Source: Citrus sinensis
Lineage: Eukaryota; Streptophyta; Magnoliopsida; Sapindales; Rutaceae
Assembly (NCBI RefSeq): GCF_022201045.2
Contig: NC_068564.1
Coordinates: forward strand, 27,929,001-27,993,000
DNA length: 64,000 nucleotides
Direction: 5' to 3'
The position numbers were made by a program, and so were the translations under genes. How positions within the stretch are numbered: position 1 is the first letter of the stretch; each line of letters begins with the position of its first letter. The notes beneath the pieces are model-generated. The model saw nothing but the letters and a program-made list of their open reading frames with translations. It was not told where the DNA came from and did no database searches. Shown here piece by piece: positions 51,065 through 62,053 of the stretch.

Positions 51065-52435
51065 TATTCCACCACTTACTATGTTGGCATGTATATGACA
51101 CCAGTTTCTGACAAATATAAGAGTACCGAAATTACAGTTAATACACATTTGAAGCAGTTTAACACTATTATTATTACAAGAAAATATTCTCAACATTCAA
51201 TGTTGAATGAAAATATTTGAGATATCCAGCACTAACCATGATGATGTCAAATTCAACAAATAAGTCACCATAATCAACAAAAACAATGCTAAGGAAGCCA
51301 AATGTACGTCAATTCTTCCTGAGGATGGCACTCTACTGACTTTCCAGAGAAAAACTACAACATGGCTGAAAATTAAAAACCAAACACTACCACCCAATCA
51401 GGAAAAAGGGGGCTTTGCTTCGATGAGAAGTAATCCATTACAATAAGGACAATTTTTCTATTACAGACCTAAATTAAATAACAATGAGCTAAACATATCA
51501 GTTAATAAATGTTAAAGAAAAGTCATCAAAATCAAACAAATTCATGGGCTCTATTTTGTCCGAGCTTTGGCAACTACTAGCTGCCAATTAACCAAATTCA
51601 ATGCAAACAAAGCATGATAACATTTAAAAATACAAATTTTTTTCTCGAAAATAAAAACTAATTTCCGGACTAGAAACAACCAGAACGCCGCCCACCAAAA
51701 AAAAAAAGAGGAGCACACTCAGAAACTGAAGCTAGAAGCAAAAGCTTTTACAAAATAAATAGAAATAATTAACAGAAACTCAGATGAGGGGAACAACAAA
51801 ACCTAACAAATAATGCAAAAATTAAGCTAAAAGAGACCCTTTTTAAACATTGAAAAGAAAAAGTGGGCAACCGTTTATCATAAATTAAGTAGAAAAACAA
51901 AATGAAATTGAACCTTGATAAATAATAGATCGAGTTGGTGACGGAGCAGATCAAATGAGTCCTTCAATCTCTCCTCCCTCTCTCTCGTTTGCTCTCAATT
52001 TCTCTGTCTCTTGGTAGTGGTGGTGCAGGTGATAAAGCTGGAAATTTGAGCCCTAATGGATGAAATTTGGGGCAAATATTAATGGGCCGAGCCTGGCCTT
52101 TTTTGTCTCTTTTGGGCCTTAACCCACATTTCATTCAAAAGCCTTAATTAGAATAAAATATTTTTATTTTTTACTCAATATAACGAAGAAGCTTGAGGAG
52201 GAGGGAAAAATGGATTTCGAAGGAGGTGATTTATTATGGGGTTAAGGGGAGGGTTATATATAGAGTTATTGGAAGTTGAGAACCATTCTTTTTATGAATT
52301 ATTTTAATAACTTAAAATAACAATTCAATAAATAAAAAAGAGTTCAAATCCGCTGAATGCATCTCATTAAATTTTAATAGACTTTTTTTTTTTTTTGAAT
52401 GGCTAATAGACTTTTTTTTAATTTGAATAAGTAAC
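51065..52435. other. TOP1 leader, probable 5'-UTR intron and promoter
   Basis: A probable untranslated first exon ends near 51920 with a donor-like AAG|GTTCAATTT on the minus strand, and an acceptor-like TGTCAG lies near 51110. CT-rich leader sequence (CTCTCTCC) sits near 51970-52010. The remainder to 52435 is AT-rich and gene-free. Confidence 0.45.
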
Positions 52436-52980
52436 ATATTTTAGTCTATGATAATAAGGAATCACACTGAACTGAGAAGCTCGTGATTTTCTAAAAGGTT
52501 ATGTACTTATTCTTCTACCTTTTCATATTTAATAAGAGTAAGGTTTTAGATTATAAACCTAATAAGTTTAGACACGATTTATCTTATAGAGTACGAAATA
52601 TTTCATCTAAGTAATTTTAAATTATTTTGTTAATGAACATAATTGATAGTGTTTTCATGGTTAATTGGTGACTGATCTTCATGTAGAATTTTTTTTTAAA
52701 ATAAAAAGTAATTGTAATCGAGGTGGTCAACAAAGTTTAAGCTATGATATTTAAAGAATTATCATTTTTTTTTACTTTTTAAATTGTTTTTGGGTCTAAA
52801 ATTGGACTCGAAGGCCATTTCTTTTTTTTCCCCTCTTTTGGACTTCTTGCCGAACTCTCTAATTGTATAATTTCCTCAAATGGTTATAGAGATTAGAGAT
52901 TAGACATTTTTAACTATAGGATAGATGAAAACAGAAATGAAAAGAATAATTAAAGCAAGTTAATTTAAGATAAGGATTAA

Positions 52981-53235
52981 CACCCTATTTAGGATTGAGG
53001 TGCTGTAACTTTGTGGAAAAAAAAACTGTAACTATCAAACAAAAGTTAATAATATGTAGTAAATATGAATTTTAAATAATAATTTTGAATTATTAAAGAT
53101 GTAATAAATTTTTCATTATACAAGTGAAAAATCATAACAACATAGTTTACAAGCTACAACAGCTAATGTTTATCAAACACTTTAATACTGTAGTTTAAAA
53201 ATTACAGCTGTCCAACCTCAATCTCAAACGCACCC
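52981..53235. mobile_element. MITE, same family as 40330 (copy 2)
   Basis: Right end AACCTCAATCTCAAACGCAC is the family terminus; the left end is damaged (ATTGAGGTGCTGTAACT). The internal GCTAATGTTTATCAAACACT matches the 40330 copy in inverted orientation. Unit 2 of the segmental duplication lacks it (empty site near 59985), so it inserted after the duplication. Confidence 0.75.
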
Positions 53236-53582
53236 TAAAGATAAAATTACTTGGCTGAAAGAGTGAGCTTGCTCAAAACAAACACCGCTTGTTGTGTCAC
53301 TGAAGTGGCAAGTGACGTTATAATTACTTGGTTGAAAAGAAGACCTCGGTTATGGCCTTTTCCTCCCATTTGTTTCTGAATACATATTTGAGTGAAAAAC
53401 AACCATAAACCGGTTGCCACTACAAATATTCACAAATTGGTCAAAAGCGAAAAGCAGAAGCTTGAAGTTGGCAGGCCAAACAAGGAAGAAGGATGCGACG
53501 CCACAAAAATGTTTGGAGGAAAGATTTGAAGGTAGTATGAGGAAGAGGCAGAAGACATGAAAGAGAGAGATAAGCCTTAAAG

Positions 53583-56500
53583 CATGTTCGGTTCCATGAA
53601 TTTAAGGGAGGAAAAGAGAGATTTTCCCTTTCCTCTGTAATTTCCTTTGTTTAGTTAGTAAAAGTGAATAGGGAATTAAGTTTCATTCTGTACCCACTTT
53701 CTGTTATTTAAGGAATTCGATTTCTTTGTTGAAGAGTAGGGAAATTCGAATTCCACATCATTAAAAAGATTTGTTTTCCTCTTTTACTCTTATTGAATTT
53801 TGATTTTCTAATTTAATTCCTAAATAAATCTAAAATGATTCCTAAAAAGTCCCTAATCACTTTCTTCAAATGTTGATCAAATCTCACTTAAAATCGATGG
53901 ATTCTCTGAACTTTCGATGGCTTTCACCGGCAATAAAGAGCGCATGTGCAACTTTTGAGTGTTAGAGACCATTCACAGCTTCAGCAGCATCTCATCATCT
54001 TGCTTACAGTCTCAGTTTCAGCTTTTGATCTTCACTTTCAGCTTCAATAGCAATCGCAGATTCAATCTCTCTATCTATCTTTCAATTTGCAAGTTAGGCT
54101 CTCTCATTGATGATCCAATTTTCAAGGTCATGCGTAAATAACATTTAATGTTGATTTTTTGGTTCGATTGTATCTATGAAATTATGATTAATAGCATTTG
54201 ATTTTGTAAAGGTTACGGTGATTTCGAAATCAATGTGTTATAGGCTTTTTGTTCCATGATGTGTTCATTTCATCTTGCTTTTGCTTTTGTTTGTGGGTTT
54301 GGTTTGGTAAAATCGATTGTGCTTCCGCTTTTGTGTGATGGTCTTCACTGCTATAGAATCATTTGTTAATGGAATCATGAGCCGTGTTATAGATTTTTTT
54401 AATGGTCAGAAAATCTTGTTAGGTAAAACAAGCTATGTGTTGAAAAATATTCATGTCCTGTTAGTCAGACATGCATGCATGTATAACTTTGAAATTAATT
54501 AGTCAGACATATGCATGCATGTATAACTTTGAAATTAATTTTTCGTAAGGGTTACGATGATTTCGAAATTGATCTGCTGTAAAATGTTTGTTCCATGATG
54601 TGTTTATGTCATGATAATTGTCAACTTTCTCTACTAACAAAGTGTTGGCTCTACTGACAATGGAGTTCCCTTAAGTGACTTAATTGAGTTTGCTCCCCGG
54701 TTCGAGTCGCAGGGAAATCGCCTTTGTTGGGAGAACCTGTGCCTCTCGGTTCGAGCGGGGACTTCTAGTCTGGGTTGTGGTACGGGCTTAAAGATGCCTC
54801 CCACAGTTGGAGCCCTCTTCAAGATACCTCGTGATCAAAACAAAAAAAAAAAAAACTGTCAACTTTCTCTTTCCCTCTGTTTTGCTCAAAATTATTTTAT
54901 TTTGTGTTAAAAAAGCTTCGTATAGAGCTTTCCAAGTTGTCAATATTGATTTTCATTAGGTACATTTCCTGCTGTATGAGCTGTTACTTTGTTGTTGTTG
55001 TTATTTATTTAATTAATTGCTACCTAAACATTTTGTGGGGTGTTTTTTAATTTTGTATATGCTGAAGTTAATGAAGAAGATTCATTAAATTGTTTGAAGT
55101 TTCAAAATAACATAAATTTAATGTTCTAATAAATTTTCTTCTCCACACATACTTGCTATTGATGATGCTTTTCTAATTCTTTCTGCTTGTTTATTTATTT
55201 ATTTATTTATGTTTTTGGGTTAAGGAACCAACTAGCTTCTAAAGGTGTTTGATGAAATGAAAAACCGGGTGCAGTTAAAAAGAGTTTGATTCTTCCTTAT
55301 TGATCTTCTAATTTTATTATTTGCTTTATTTGTTAATTTTATCTGCTTTCGTAAACTATGAGGTTCGTGAATTATGAGTTTTGTAATCATGTTCTGAACA
55401 TATTGAATACTTGAATATCTCACAAACTTCACCAAAGATTAATAATATAAACACAATAATATATCTGCTTGCTCAGTGTATTTGGCAAACTGTTTATGTT
55501 TGTTTTGTTTTATTTCCCCTCTTTCTAATATGTTTGATATTTAAATAGTAAGATAATAGATTATTTATTATAGTAGTGGCATCCATAAGTATTATTAGAT
55601 GCATGATTAATTTTTTTTTTTTTTTTGTGTATAAAAATTTGGTGTTTTGATCTTTGAAGTCATTTTCTTATTAGAAGGTTCATAGTTAATTTTCTAGTGG
55701 TAATAAACAACAAGTAGATAGATGATGTGAAAATTCTTTAAAATACACTAGGATTATCACTTCATTTTCTGGATAATGGATGTGATACTCATTTTGTTTT
55801 TTTACCACCTGTAATTTAATTTGAGTTCATTTTATCTGATGTTGGTTTAGTTTCTATGTATATGCATTGAGTTTTGTATACCTAAAATTAAGAGGCTAAA
55901 TAGACATGATTGCATTTATGATAGATGATGATATGATTCTCTTGATTATTTTCCAATTTATTCTCAGCTTATGAAATTTAACTCATTTGAACACTTGAAA
56001 TTTGACTAAGCTTTTTGTTATGTTTTTTTAATTTTTTGTTATATTTTTGTTTTTATAGTCTTTGTGAGGAGGACAAAGAAACATGGGGTTAGACTTTTCC
56101 TTTGAGGTAAAATTTAACTCATGCTAAGTTTATTAATGTCTAACTTATGAAATTTAACTCATTTAAACACTTGAAATTTAACTAAGTTTTTTATTTTGTT
56201 TTTGTTAGACTTTTCTATGTGAAATAATATTAATGTTTCTTATTGGAAAAAGAAAGAAAAAGAAAAAAAAAGTGGTTTGTATAGAAGCACTTGGATAATT
56301 ATTAGTAAAAACACTTTTGATAATGATGTGTAAAAATACTTTTAATAAAGGCAATATAAATGTTGCCAGGACATTGAGAATGAGTGTTAATCTTGAGGCT
56401 GGTTTTTAAATAGTTAAACATATTTTTAGTTTATTTAATAATGACTATTAAAAATTTAATAGAAGAGTATATTTGTCTAAATAAAAATTATTAAATTCTT

Positions 56501-56627
56501 TCCTTTATTAATTATATGCCAAACTGAACAACGGAAATTAATCTCTTCATCATTTTCTACTCATTTTCTTTCTCCTCCTCACTTTTCCCTTCCTCTCCTC
56601 TCTCCTCCTTTCTTGCAACCGAACATG
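53583..56627. mobile_element. 3.0-kb non-autonomous hAT-like DNA transposon
   Basis: Ends are CATGTTCGGTT (53583) and its inverse AACCGAACATG (to 56627), with GGAGGAAAAGAGAG-type sequence just inside both ends. Flanks CCTTAAAG and CCTACAAG form an imperfect 8-bp target duplication typical of hAT elements. It sits inside the wax-synthase pseudogene and the site is empty in the intact paralogue near 61002-61010. Inside are no transposase-like frame, a duplicated block (TTACG.TGATTTCGAAAT at 54214 and 54552), a small tandem repeat (GTCAGACAT..GCATGCATGT at 54465 and 54502) and a SINE. Superfamily assignment rests on target-site length only. Confidence 0.8.
54633..54856 (+). mobile_element. tRNA-derived SINE (copy 2), nested in the transposon
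   Basis: 224 bp with box B GGTTCGAGTC at 54699-54708 and an A15-like tail. The 3' half matches the SINE at 41732 (GGGTTGTGGTACGGGCTTAA, TGCCTCCCACAGTTGGAGCC, ACCTCGTG). A perfect 14-bp target duplication TGTCAACTTTCTCT flanks it at 54619-54632 and 54857-54870. Confidence 0.92.
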
Positions 56628-56732
56628 ACCTACAAGTCCTTCCAGTAATTTTGATGCTATCAAGTATCAATAGCTCAAACATGAAATTGCTACAATCCAT
56701 ACCTTGATCAAGTTTTTGATTTCACCATCCAT

Positions 56733-58131
56733 CCTTGCTGCTCTCTAATTAATCTTCAGTTTCTTTGATTTGCAGATATCGATCGCTGACTATTCCTCTC
56801 GCCGTTGATGTCCCTTGTGGTCATCTTTTAAATCTAATACTGGCTTTAATATCAAGAAAGGGGTTCTCACTCTTTTTTTTTTTTTTTCATTTTCACAAAA
56901 ATATGTCGTTCATGCCTTGTCGAAGTTGATATTATTCTATTTATAAATGAAAGGAAAAAAAAATGAAAATGTACACACAAACACAGACACTATATTTATG
57001 GATGTTAACCGGAGTTGAAATGCTAAATATTAATTAACATTATTTTTCCAAAAAAAAAAAATATTAATTAACAATATATAACCCATGCATGTGCCAAAAC
57101 CAAGATCACTAGCCATTAGTATTTTTTAATACGGGATGTTAACCAAAATGATGCTTCCAGTTTCCACGTAATGTAAACCAGAATCTTTAATTATAATAAG
57201 AGTAGAGCTATTAGCACCCCTTCAATCTCCTATCAAAACCCCCTCTTTGACATCTATACTTTTACCCTCATTACCCTCAATTAAGATTACATTAAAAAGA
57301 ACAGTATAAAATAAGAGTACTAGTGATGTTAACATCCTAACAAAACTTTTTACCGTGTCCCTATTTTGGACATCATCATAAAACAAGTAAAATAATTACA
57401 ATGTAGTTTGTCAATTATGATGAATTTTGAATTATATTGCTAGCTATTGATTTTTTTTTTTTTAATCAATGAACCATTTTCTACAGTGGATAGGATCCGC
57501 CATCAACACCTCCTACAACTATTACTTCTCAAGAAACTGATAAAAAATTTGCAATTCAATTTAAAAAATTTATGTTGAACTTGTTGACTAACAAATGTAT
57601 AATGTAGTTATTAAGTTTAGAATTCTTTTTTTTTTTAAAAAAAGAAAAGCTTAGAACTTGTTTAGTGATTTGCAGTTTTCTTATCAAACCACTAAAATAT
57701 TTCTACCAATACAATACGTTGAGTTTTCTTCTGTCACCATGCATTTTTTGATATTGTCAAACTCATATGAGAAGGTTGACCAACTGACTAATTTTAACGA
57801 ATGTAACTACCAAAGAAAAGGAGTTGGGAGATAGAATTGTGTAATTTACGTAATATTTGAGACTTGACAAATTGATGCGCCTTTAGGCAAAAGTGAATAG
57901 GGTTATTTGTGGAAATTCTTTTGGTATTAATAGATGTAATATGATATTTCAAATTATTTTATGGGATATGTTTAGAAAAAAAAGGGGTTTTACGAGATTA
58001 ATAATGGGGGGACAATAGCTTCACTCTTATTCTAATTTATTTCAATACCAACCGCTCATTTGAGATTTTTTTTAGAAGTTTAAAAGTGATTTTAAAAAAT
58101 TAAATGTTAAATTATCATAAGTATTATAATT
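56733..58131. other. Flank of the wax-synthase pseudogene, gene-free
   Basis: Corresponds to the promoter and upstream flank of the intact copy in unit 2 (61104 onward), without the MITEs found there. It contains the pre-insertion form of the Tourist site (57309-57330) and of the 61329 MITE site (about 56945-56985). Confidence 0.6.
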
Positions 58132-58989
58132 TAGTCTATGATAACAAAGAATCACTTTGAACTGAGAAGCTCGTGATTTTTTAAAAAGCTATGTATTTAT
58201 TCTTCCACGTTTTCATATTTAACAAGAATATGATTTTAGATTATAAATCTAACAAGTTTAGACACGATTTATCATATAGAGTACGAAGTATTTCATCTAA
58301 ATAATTTTAAATTATTTTGTTCATGAACATAATTAATAGTGTTTTCATGGTCAATTGTCATCACATGTTAATAATCAATTGAGATAATTTTAGGGCTTAG
58401 GCAAAATAATTTTAAATTATTTTGTTTCAAGATTTAGCCTTGTCTATTCTTTCATATTTGGATCAAAATAAGAATTAAGAAGCAATTTTGTATCTTGTAC
58501 TTTTTCAGTGTCAAAATAAGAATTATAATTAATTTTGAACGAAAAAAAAAAATTTAAAGATCTTCCCATTTAATCTAAAACTATCAACTAACTTGTATGT
58601 TCAAGCTTTAATTAATTGCAGGATTCCGTATGTTATATTACTAATTCTTTAATATTACTATAGATCTTATGAAAGATAATATTTTAGATTAGGAAGAATT
58701 GTTGAATTCATGAATTCTTCATACATTTATATTTTAATATCAAATATAATTGAAAAAGAACGTTTAAAAATTAAACGGATGGATGATTAGGGGCTTTATT
58801 GAAAAGTTACCAATTTCCCCTTAAGTTTACAGAGTTTCTGTTACAACCTACACAAGTTTATGGTTTCTATATTATGATCCCAATTGTTAGCCTACTCAAC
58901 TTAACTAATTTTATGTTATGTTATAGCCGATTCAAATTTAGATTTCTATATTATGGCCCCTCTCGAACCAAAATTCTAATTCCTCCTCT

Positions 58990-59080
58990 AGCCTTGATCA
59001 AAAGTAAAAAGTAGAAACTTGAAGTTATTGACAAACCAAACAAGGAAAAAAGCAGTGACAACATGAACATTGAATGAGTA
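58990..59080 (-). pseudogene. Third wax-synthase remnant
   Basis: About 90 bases (CTTGATCAAAAGTAAAAAGT.. ..CAAACCAAACAAGGAAAAAA) match 60860-60950 of the intact gene and 53440-53530 of the pseudogene, i.e. codons around 50-81 for the W-L-A-N-F-K-L-L-L-F-A-F-D-Q region. It is diverged and has no open frame. Confidence 0.65.
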
Positions 59081-59109
59081 AAGATAATAGGGGACTATGG
59101 GGAGTATGT

Positions 59110-59390
59110 TAAAGAGGAGTTTCTGATTTTATTTGGTATTGAAATGATGTACTTTTCAAGTTACAATTGTTGTAGGAAAAAACTTTAATTATTAAATAAA
59201 TATTAATAATATATAATAAATACAGTTTTAAAAATAAATTTGACAAAATTAAGTAATATATAATATATTTTTTATAAAAATCAAATCAACTTAACTTTTA
59301 AATTATAATAACTACTATTTACTAAATATTTTAATATTATACCTAACTTTTAAGCTACGGTACCCAACATCAATCCCATATAAGGTCTTA
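59110..59390. mobile_element. Possible diverged MITE
   Basis: Bounded by ATTTGGTATTGAAATGATGT on the left and ACGGTACCCAACATCAATCC on the right, imperfectly inverted, with an AT-rich middle resembling the 40330 family (AAATATTAATAATATATAATAAATAC). Ends and target duplication are not clear. Confidence 0.35.
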
Positions 59391-60047
59391 ATATGTAAGT
59401 AGTAATAATAACTCAAATTTGTAACGCATACATTAATTAAAATTTTTTCGGCTCTCCATCCACTTTTTTGGGCCTTCTTTTGCCATTTGCATTGCAGCTC
59501 ATCGATTCAATTTTTAAGTTCTTTTGATTTTAGCATGGTTTAGTTCTAAGTAAGGATCACAGGCAACATGCTTCTTCATGATTCTAACACATTTACACAG
59601 AATTGTATTTGAAATTTAGAAACAAAACTTGGGATTGAACATGATAACTAATTATTTTGCGTGGTGACTGATCTTCGTCTAAAATACTTTTTTTTATTTA
59701 TTAAAAAGCAATTATAATCGAGGTAGTCAACAAAGTTTAAGTTACGATATTCAAAGAATTATCAAAAGTTTTTTTTTTAACTTTTTAAAATTCTTTTCGG
59801 GTCAAAAGTTGGATTTGGAAGACTTTTTATTTTATTTTTTTCCTCTTTTGGGTTCTTGCCGAACTCTAATTGTATAATTTCCTAAAATGGCTATAGAGAT
59901 TAGAGATAAGCATTTTGAACTATAGCATAGATGAAACAGAAATGAAAAGAATAATTAAAGCAAGTTAATTTCAGATAAGGATTAGGGATACAATTGCTAG
60001 CTAGTGGTCAAAACAAACAGGACTTGTCCTGTCACTAAAGCAGCAAG

Positions 60048-61103
60048 TTACGTCATAATGCTTCTTACAAAATCTAAAGAAAAGAAGACCTCCGTTATGA
60101 CCTTTTCCTCCAATTTGTTTCTGAATATTTGGGCGAAGAACAGCCACAAACCGGTTGCCGCCACAAATATCAACACTAAAGCTCCTGAAACTGCCCGGGG
60201 CAGCCGGCCACATCGCTTGATCAACTTCTTCTTGAGCCAAACCTCGATAGCTACACATACCCCATGAAGGACAAAAAACCACGTCACCTCCCACGAGGGT
60301 GGCACACGTGTTAGATAATAATAAATTACCTCGTGCATTAGTCCCGACACAATAAAAGTGGCAACGACACCCAACAATTGCGGCCACATGTGCCCGACTT
60401 TATTACGTCTACAAATATATTGTACCGGATCGTATACGGTGGGACGTAGGATACTTGTGACCATTAGGTTCCATCTACGGCCCCAGAAGTCCTGCAGTGA
60501 GGTGGCTAGATAGGGTTCATTGAATTGTGGCTCGAGCGCAAAGCCAAGGACCCGAGCCGGGGTTGAACACAAGGCTAGGATCAGTTCTAGCTCAAGATAA
60601 ACGTGGCAACAATATAGGGCTAAGACCACGTATTGGTGTAGATGCTGTCTATATTCATAAGCATAAAATATTGACAATAGAAGTAACAACTTTGTTACAA
60701 GTAAAAGTGACTTTAACGGCACTTGATATGATTTTTGGGTGCTTTGTTGATGAGGCTTTGTAACAATACCTTGAGGCGGGTTTGGTTTGAATTTTATCGG
60801 GAGACAGGCTACCAATATGAAATGGAAAAGTTTATGATGGAGTTGAGATGACAAAGGGCCTTGGTCAAAAGCGAAAAGCAGGAGTTTGAAGTTGGCAAGC
60901 CAAACAAGGAAGAAGGATGTGACGCCACAAAAATGTATGGAGGAAAGATTTAGAGGGAGGATGATGAAGAGGTAGAAGACGGGAAAGAGAGAGATGAGCC
61001 TTAAAAGTCCTTTCGGGAATTTTGATGCTATCAGGTAACAATAACTCAAACATGAAATTGCTAGAATCCATACCTTGATCAAGTTCTTGAGCTCGCCACC
61101 CAT
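60048..61103 (-). CDS. Wax-synthase-like MBOAT acyltransferase (intact)
   Basis: Single-exon gene, 351 aa, the usual length of plant long-chain-alcohol O-fatty-acyltransferases (wax synthases). It has about seven to eight membrane segments, the MBOAT_2 signature DFWGRRWNLMV (residues 205-215) and the putative catalytic His257 in SGLMHEVIYYYL. The family transfers acyl groups from acyl-CoA to fatty alcohols (or sterols, diacylglycerol) at the ER. The exact acceptor cannot be told from sequence. Arabidopsis has a tandem array of about ten such genes, remembered at At5g55320-At5g55380, near TOP1 and FtsZ1, as here. Here only one copy is intact, beside two decayed ones. The frame is fully open to its stop with no disabling change. 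Confidence 0.93.
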   Translation of the reverse strand: MGGELKNLIKVWILAISCLSYCYLIASKFPKGLLRLISLFPVFYLFIILPLNLSSIHFCGVTSFFLVWLANFKLLLFAFDQGPLSSQLHHKLFHFILVACLPIKFKPNPPQGIVTKPHQQSTQKSYQVPLKSLLLVTKLLLLLSIFYAYEYRQHLHQYVVLALYCCHVYLELELILALCSTPARVLGFALEPQFNEPYLATSLQDFWGRRWNLMVTSILRPTVYDPVQYICRRNKVGHMWPQLLGVVATFIVSGLMHEVIYYYLTRVPPSWEVTWFFVLHGVCVAIEVWLKKKLIKRCGRLPRAVSGALVLIFVAATGLWLFFAQIFRNKLEEKVITEVFFSLDFVRSIMT

Positions 61104-61328
61104 CTCTGCTACTCTCTAATTGTTCTTCAGCTTCTTTGATTTGCAGAGATCCCTAGCTATTCCTCTCTCTCTCTTGATCTTCTTCTTTTAAATCTAATGC
61201 TTGTTTTAATATCGAAAAGGGGGATCTCAATGTTTTCTTTTTACTAAAATGCCGATCCTGCTTTGCCAAGGCCAATATTTAATTATGGCTAATATTATTC
61301 AATTTGAAAAGGAAAAGGAAAAAAATAA

Positions 61329-61759
61329 GGGAAATTATTATTCGTATATCATAAATTTATATTTTTATTAAAAATATCATATAATATTTTAAGGATGTAT
61401 TAATTGTCTATTTTAAATTGACAAAAGATATATGTCAACTACTAAATCGTTAGTTGTTGTTTAAAAATTAACGAAATTGTAGCGAATTGATTATTTTATT
61501 TTTAAAAATTATCATTTGTATACCTTTAAAATATCTATTTATTATTTATATACCCTTAAATTATCACTTATATCATATAAAAAAGATCAAATTACCCCTC
61601 TAACATCATCGTATTTAAATGAAAATTAACGGTTTGGTGGATGGCAGATAAATTTTATCAATTTAAGATAGACGACTGATATATCCTGAAAGTGTTATAG
61701 TAAATTTGATAACGAAATAAACTAAGGGTAAATTAAGGGTACATAATTGATAATTTCCC
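61329..61759. mobile_element. 431-bp MITE with GGGAAATTAT ends
   Basis: Left end GGGAAATTATTATTCGTATA; right end, inverted, GGGAAATTATCAATTATGTA. Flanks AAAAAATAA (61320-61328) and AAAAAAGAA (61760-61768) fit a 9-bp target duplication, as in Mutator-like elements, though they are low-complexity. The paralogous site near 56960 lacks the insert. Confidence 0.75.
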
Positions 61760-62053
61760 AAAAAAGAAATATATATACCCTATATTTATGGATGCTAACC
61801 GGAGTTGAAATGTTAAATATTAACTGACAAATTTTTTTTTTTTTATATTGTCAAACTCAAATTGAACCAGCTATTGATATTTTTTAATACGAGATGTTAA
61901 TCAAAATGAAGCTTCCAGTTTCCACCTAAAAACTAAAATAAACCAAAATCTTTTATTCTATAAGAGTTGAGCTATTAGCACCCGTTTATTTTAAGAGTGT
62001 AATTTATACTTTTGCCCTCAGTTAAAATTACATTAAAGCAATGTATGAAATAA

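Larger units (their letters stand above)
53318..56732 (-). pseudogene. Wax-synthase-like MBOAT pseudogene, split by a transposon
   Basis: Compared with the intact gene at 60048-61103. The 5' part (56732 to about 56629) keeps the start codon and the first about 28 codons but has a TGT to TGA change near codon 22. A 3 kb transposon follows (53583-56627). The middle (53582 down to about 53440) continues the gene. Then about 690 bases are missing, corresponding to residues 81-309 of the intact protein, including the FWGRRW block and the catalytic His. The 3' end resumes to about 53318. Three independent lesions make this a clear non-functional copy. Confidence 0.93.
52436..58131. repeat. Segmental duplication, unit 1 (degraded wax-synthase locus)
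   Basis: The start (AGTCTATGATAATAAGGAAT at about 52438) is matched at 58132. Then homology to unit 2 runs in order: 52670-52980 matches 59660-59990; the wax-synthase pseudogene matches 60048-61103; 56733-56870 matches 61105-61240; 56990-57030 matches 61785-61830; 57300-57930 matches 63365-64000. It differs from unit 2 by transposon insertions and by an internal deletion of the gene. Confidence 0.85.
58132..60047. other. Start of segmental duplication unit 2, gene-free
   Basis: 58132-58360 matches 52438-52665. Then 58360-59650 has no counterpart in unit 1: it contains repeat-like sequence and a small wax-synthase remnant (58990-59080). 59660-59990 rejoins unit 1 and leads into the 3' end of the intact gene. 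Confidence 0.6.

Noticed and set aside
53959-54502. Small open frames inside the hAT-like element
   Set aside because: Low-complexity, no DDE/hAT dimerisation or zinc-finger sequence; they do not indicate a transposase.
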